From Gemmatimonadaceae bacterium (lineage in GTDB: Bacteria > Gemmatimonadota > Gemmatimonadetes > Gemmatimonadales > Gemmatimonadaceae): a DNA stretch of 7,851 nucleotides. The stretch covers positions 1 through 7,851 of the forward strand of contig JACMOE010000500.1 of assembly GCA_014378185.1 (NCBI GenBank). Reading direction: 5' to 3'. Each line of letters begins with the position of its first letter. Position 1 is the first letter of the stretch. Positions 6,565-7,851 of this stretch are shown piece by piece. Under the pieces are notes generated by a model. It saw only the letters and a list, made by a program, of their open reading frames with translations, made no database searches and was not told the DNA's origin. A program made the position numbers and the translations under genes.

Positions 6565-6569
6565 CACAA
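6552..6569. promoter_or_regulatory. Perfect palindrome, CRP/FNR-family type operator
   Basis: TTGTGAAT-AA-ATTCACAA is a perfect 8-bp inverted repeat with a 2-bp centre. It contains TGTGA-N6-TCACA, the classical consensus of CRP-type regulators. It is AT-rich within GC-rich surroundings. Its centre lies 67 bp upstream of the cupredoxin ATG and about 88 bp upstream of the his -35, so the cupredoxin gene is the more likely target. Which CRP/FNR-superfamily member binds, and whether it activates or represses, cannot be told from the sequence. Confidence 0.65.
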
Positions 6570-6570
6570 T

Positions 6571-6592
6571 GCGCTGCGGGGCCCCGTGGCGC
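6571..6592 (+). other. GC-rich hairpin in the cupredoxin 5' UTR
   Basis: All 11 symmetric positions of this 22-nt element can pair in RNA: nine Watson-Crick and two G-U pairs around a CGGGGCCCCG core. It would fold as a 9-bp stem with a GGCC loop. It sits between the palindromic operator and the Shine-Dalgarno of the cupredoxin gene, 35 nt before the ATG. If transcription starts near 6571 the hairpin would be at the extreme 5' end of the mRNA, a position that can protect messages from decay. It has no T-run. Confidence 0.4.
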
Positions 6593-6627
6593 TTCTTTCA
6601 CGATCAAGTTTTCGGAGGCTTTCAGAA

Positions 6628-7161
6628 ATGCGGTTCTACGGTATTGCTCTCCTGGCCGGCACGGCCCTCCTCGGCGCCTGCGGCGGCGAGAAGGCTGCGA
6701 CGGATACGGCTGCGGCCAACGCGGCGGCCGCGAGCGCGACCACGCCAGCTGCCACCCCGGCAGCCACCACGCCTGCTGCTGCCGCACCTGCCGCGGCCGG
6801 CGCTGTTGCGGCCGCACCGGCCACTGGCGCGACGCACGAAATCAAGATGATCGGAGACCAGACTGGCTATAAGTTCGAGCCGGCCAACCTCACCATCAAG
6901 CAGGGCGATGCCGTGAAGTTCATCATGGTGTCTGGCGGACCGCACAACGTCGCCTTCCTGGGCGTGACGGATGCCGCAGCCAAGGCGCAGCTCGATGCCA
7001 ACATGAGCGGCGCCAAGATGGGTGAACTCTCCGGTCCGATGGTCATGGCGCCAAACGAGGCCTACGTCGTTTCCTTCGCCAAGGTGCCCGCTGGTACCTA
7101 CGCGTACCAGTGCACCCCGCACGCGGCGATGAACATGAAGGGCGTGATCACCGTTCAGTAG
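6628..7161 (+). CDS. Cupredoxin (pseudoazurin/plastocyanin-like) lipoprotein
   Basis: A 177-residue exported blue-copper protein. Residues 1-18 form a lipoprotein signal peptide with lipobox LGAC, so C18 would be lipidated and the protein held on a membrane facing the periplasm. Residues 19-69 are a low-complexity Ala/Thr/Pro tether. The cupredoxin domain runs from about 70 to 177. Type 1 copper ligands are H106 (GGPHNV), C162, H165 and M170 in YQCTPHAAMNMKG; the C-x2-H-x4-M spacing matches pseudoazurin and plastocyanin, and M168 is an extra nearby Met. Its likely role is electron transfer between membrane complexes; the partner is unknown. The start at 6628 was chosen for the GGAGG at 6614-6618 and the clean signal peptide; an in-frame ATG at 6586 would add 14 residues before it. 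It is transcribed divergently from the his operon. Confidence 0.9.
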   Translation: MRFYGIALLAGTALLGACGGEKAATDTAAANAAAASATTPAATPAATTPAAAAPAAAGAVAAAPATGATHEIKMIGDQTGYKFEPANLTIKQGDAVKFIMVSGGPHNVAFLGVTDAAAKAQLDANMSGAKMGELSGPMVMAPNEAYVVSFAKVPAGTYAYQCTPHAAMNMKGVITVQ

Positions 7162-7190
7162 CTTCCACCAGGCATTGTCGCTGACACAGG

Positions 7191-7220
7191 CGGGGCGGGT
7201 GCGAAACAGCATCCGCCCCG
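7191..7220 (+). terminator. Hairpin between the cupredoxin gene and uvsE, possible terminator
   Basis: CGGGGCGGGTGC (7191-7202) and GCATCCGCCCCG (7209-7220) form a 12-bp stem with one G-U pair and a GAAACA loop. It starts 29 nt after the cupredoxin stop and ends 16 nt before the proposed uvsE ATG. No T-run follows (TCGTGCGTTC), so it is not a canonical intrinsic terminator. It may act as a U-tract-less terminator, a 3' end stabiliser of the cupredoxin mRNA, or a structure that limits uvsE expression by read-through. Confidence 0.55.
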
Positions 7221-7236
7221 TCGTGCGTTCACAACC

Positions 7237-7851
7237 ATGAGTATGACCGCTTGCCATACCGCTGCGTCGCCGCGATGGGGACTCTGTTGCCAGTTTCTCG
7301 ACGCACCAATCCACTTTCGAACGGCGACCCACCGTTATGTGAGCTCATTGGCGCCCACGTCCGGACGTGCCTACCTGTCGGACATAGTACGCCACAATGC
7401 GGAGGCCCTCGCGGACGCCATTCGCCACTGCGACGAGCTTGGCATTGGTGCCTTTCGCATCAATAGCCAGATCCTTCCGCTCGCCACTCACCCGGCGAGC
7501 GGCTATCACCTTCGGGACATGGATGAGGACGGCTCGATAACTGCGGCCTTCCAGCAGGCGGGGCATCTCGCGGCCGAGCTCGATATCCGGCTGTCATTTC
7601 ATCCAGACCAGTTCGTTGTCCTGAACTCGGAGCGGCCGGAGGTCGTTACGGCGTCCTTGCAGGAAATGCACATGCAGGCCGATCTCGCCAGCCTGATTGG
7701 CGCCGATGTGCTCACCCTTCATGCGGGGAGTTCGGCAGGCGGACTCGCGGAGTCGCTGATACGGCTGGAACGCGGAATCGAACAGCTCGCAGCACCGGCA
7801 CGCGAGCGGCTTGGCCTCGAAAATGACGACCGCCGCTTCCCTCCGACCTCG
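7237..7851 (+). CDS. uvsE: UV DNA damage endonuclease UvsE (UVDE), N-terminal part
   Basis: The first 205 residues of a UVDE-family TIM-barrel endonuclease; the gene runs off the right edge and family members are usually about 300 residues or more. UvsE nicks DNA 5' of UV photoproducts and some other lesions, starting an alternative excision repair. By alignment from memory with the Thermus thermophilus enzyme, metal ligands H69, H101, H143 and E175 correspond to H85 (ATHP), H122 (SFHPDQF), H162 (TLHAG) and E195 (LENDDR). The GLCCQFLDAP segment (15-24) matches the family N-terminus, leaving a short extra stretch before it. The start could be either ATG 7237 or ATG 7243; no clear Shine-Dalgarno precedes them. 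HPDQ replaces the HPGQ of the Thermus enzyme. It may be its own transcription unit, since a strong hairpin separates it from the cupredoxin gene. Confidence 0.93.
   Translation, partial: MSMTACHTAASPRWGLCCQFLDAPIHFRTATHRYVSSLAPTSGRAYLSDIVRHNAEALADAIRHCDELGIGAFRINSQILPLATHPASGYHLRDMDEDGSITAAFQQAGHLAAELDIRLSFHPDQFVVLNSERPEVVTASLQEMHMQADLASLIGADVLTLHAGSSAGGLAESLIRLERGIEQLAAPARERLGLENDDRRFPPTS

Noticed and set aside
6586..6627. Upstream cupredoxin start at ATG 6586
   Set aside because: It would place 14 residues, three of them Arg, before a clean lipoprotein signal peptide and would overlap the hairpin; GGAGG supports 6628.
1..7851. CRISPR arrays, tRNA or rRNA genes, insertion sequences, phage or defence genes
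   Set aside because: No regularly spaced repeats, tRNA-like clover leaves, rRNA segments, transposase motifs or terminal inverted repeats were found; apart from the regulatory regions described, the window is ordinary core metabolism and repair.

Overview
The window is a high-GC bacterial chromosome segment. Its main content is one histidine-biosynthesis operon on the minus strand, covering most of positions 1-6437. Two plus-strand genes follow divergently: a copper lipoprotein and the start of a UV-damage endonuclease. The GC content, frequent GTG starts, the Ala/Pro/Thr-rich lipoprotein cupredoxin and the gene set would suit Gemmatimonadota or a similar Gram-negative-type lineage. That assignment is only an inference; no rRNA or marker gene is present to confirm it.

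His operon (minus strand, read right to left): a promoter (6444-6472), a short histidine-rich leader peptide hisL (6357-6437), an intrinsic terminator (6284-6314), then hisG, hisD, hisC, hisH, hisA, hisB, hisF and a partial IMPase-type histidinol-phosphatase (hisN) that runs off the left edge. Five junctions are 4-nt ATGA/GTGA overlaps. HisB to hisF is a zero-gap junction. Only hisA to hisB has a real spacer, 37 nt with its own Shine-Dalgarno sequence. Together these genes encode the ATP phosphoribosyltransferase step (HisG), ring closure by the HisF/HisH glutamine amidotransferase-cyclase, the HisA isomerase, the HisB dehydratase, the HisC aminotransferase, a likely HisN phosphatase and the HisD dehydrogenase. 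HisI and hisE (second and third steps) are not in view.

The most notable content is the leader upstream of hisG, which looks like a complete ribosome-mediated attenuator. A 26-codon ORF has six His codons within seven (LHHVHHHHG). It is followed by an 8-bp GC-rich hairpin with nine T residues. A segment just downstream of the His codons can form 12 contiguous pairs with the 5' arm of the terminator, giving a credible antiterminator. The -10 element ends only 6 nt before the leader ATG, so the leader peptide may be translated from a leaderless mRNA.

The divergent intergenic region (6438-6627) also holds a perfect 18-bp palindrome containing TGTGA-N6-TCACA, a CRP/FNR-family type operator, upstream of the cupredoxin gene, and a GC-rich hairpin in that gene's presumed 5' UTR. 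A further hairpin separates the cupredoxin from uvsE. The uvsE gene is cut by the right edge of the window.
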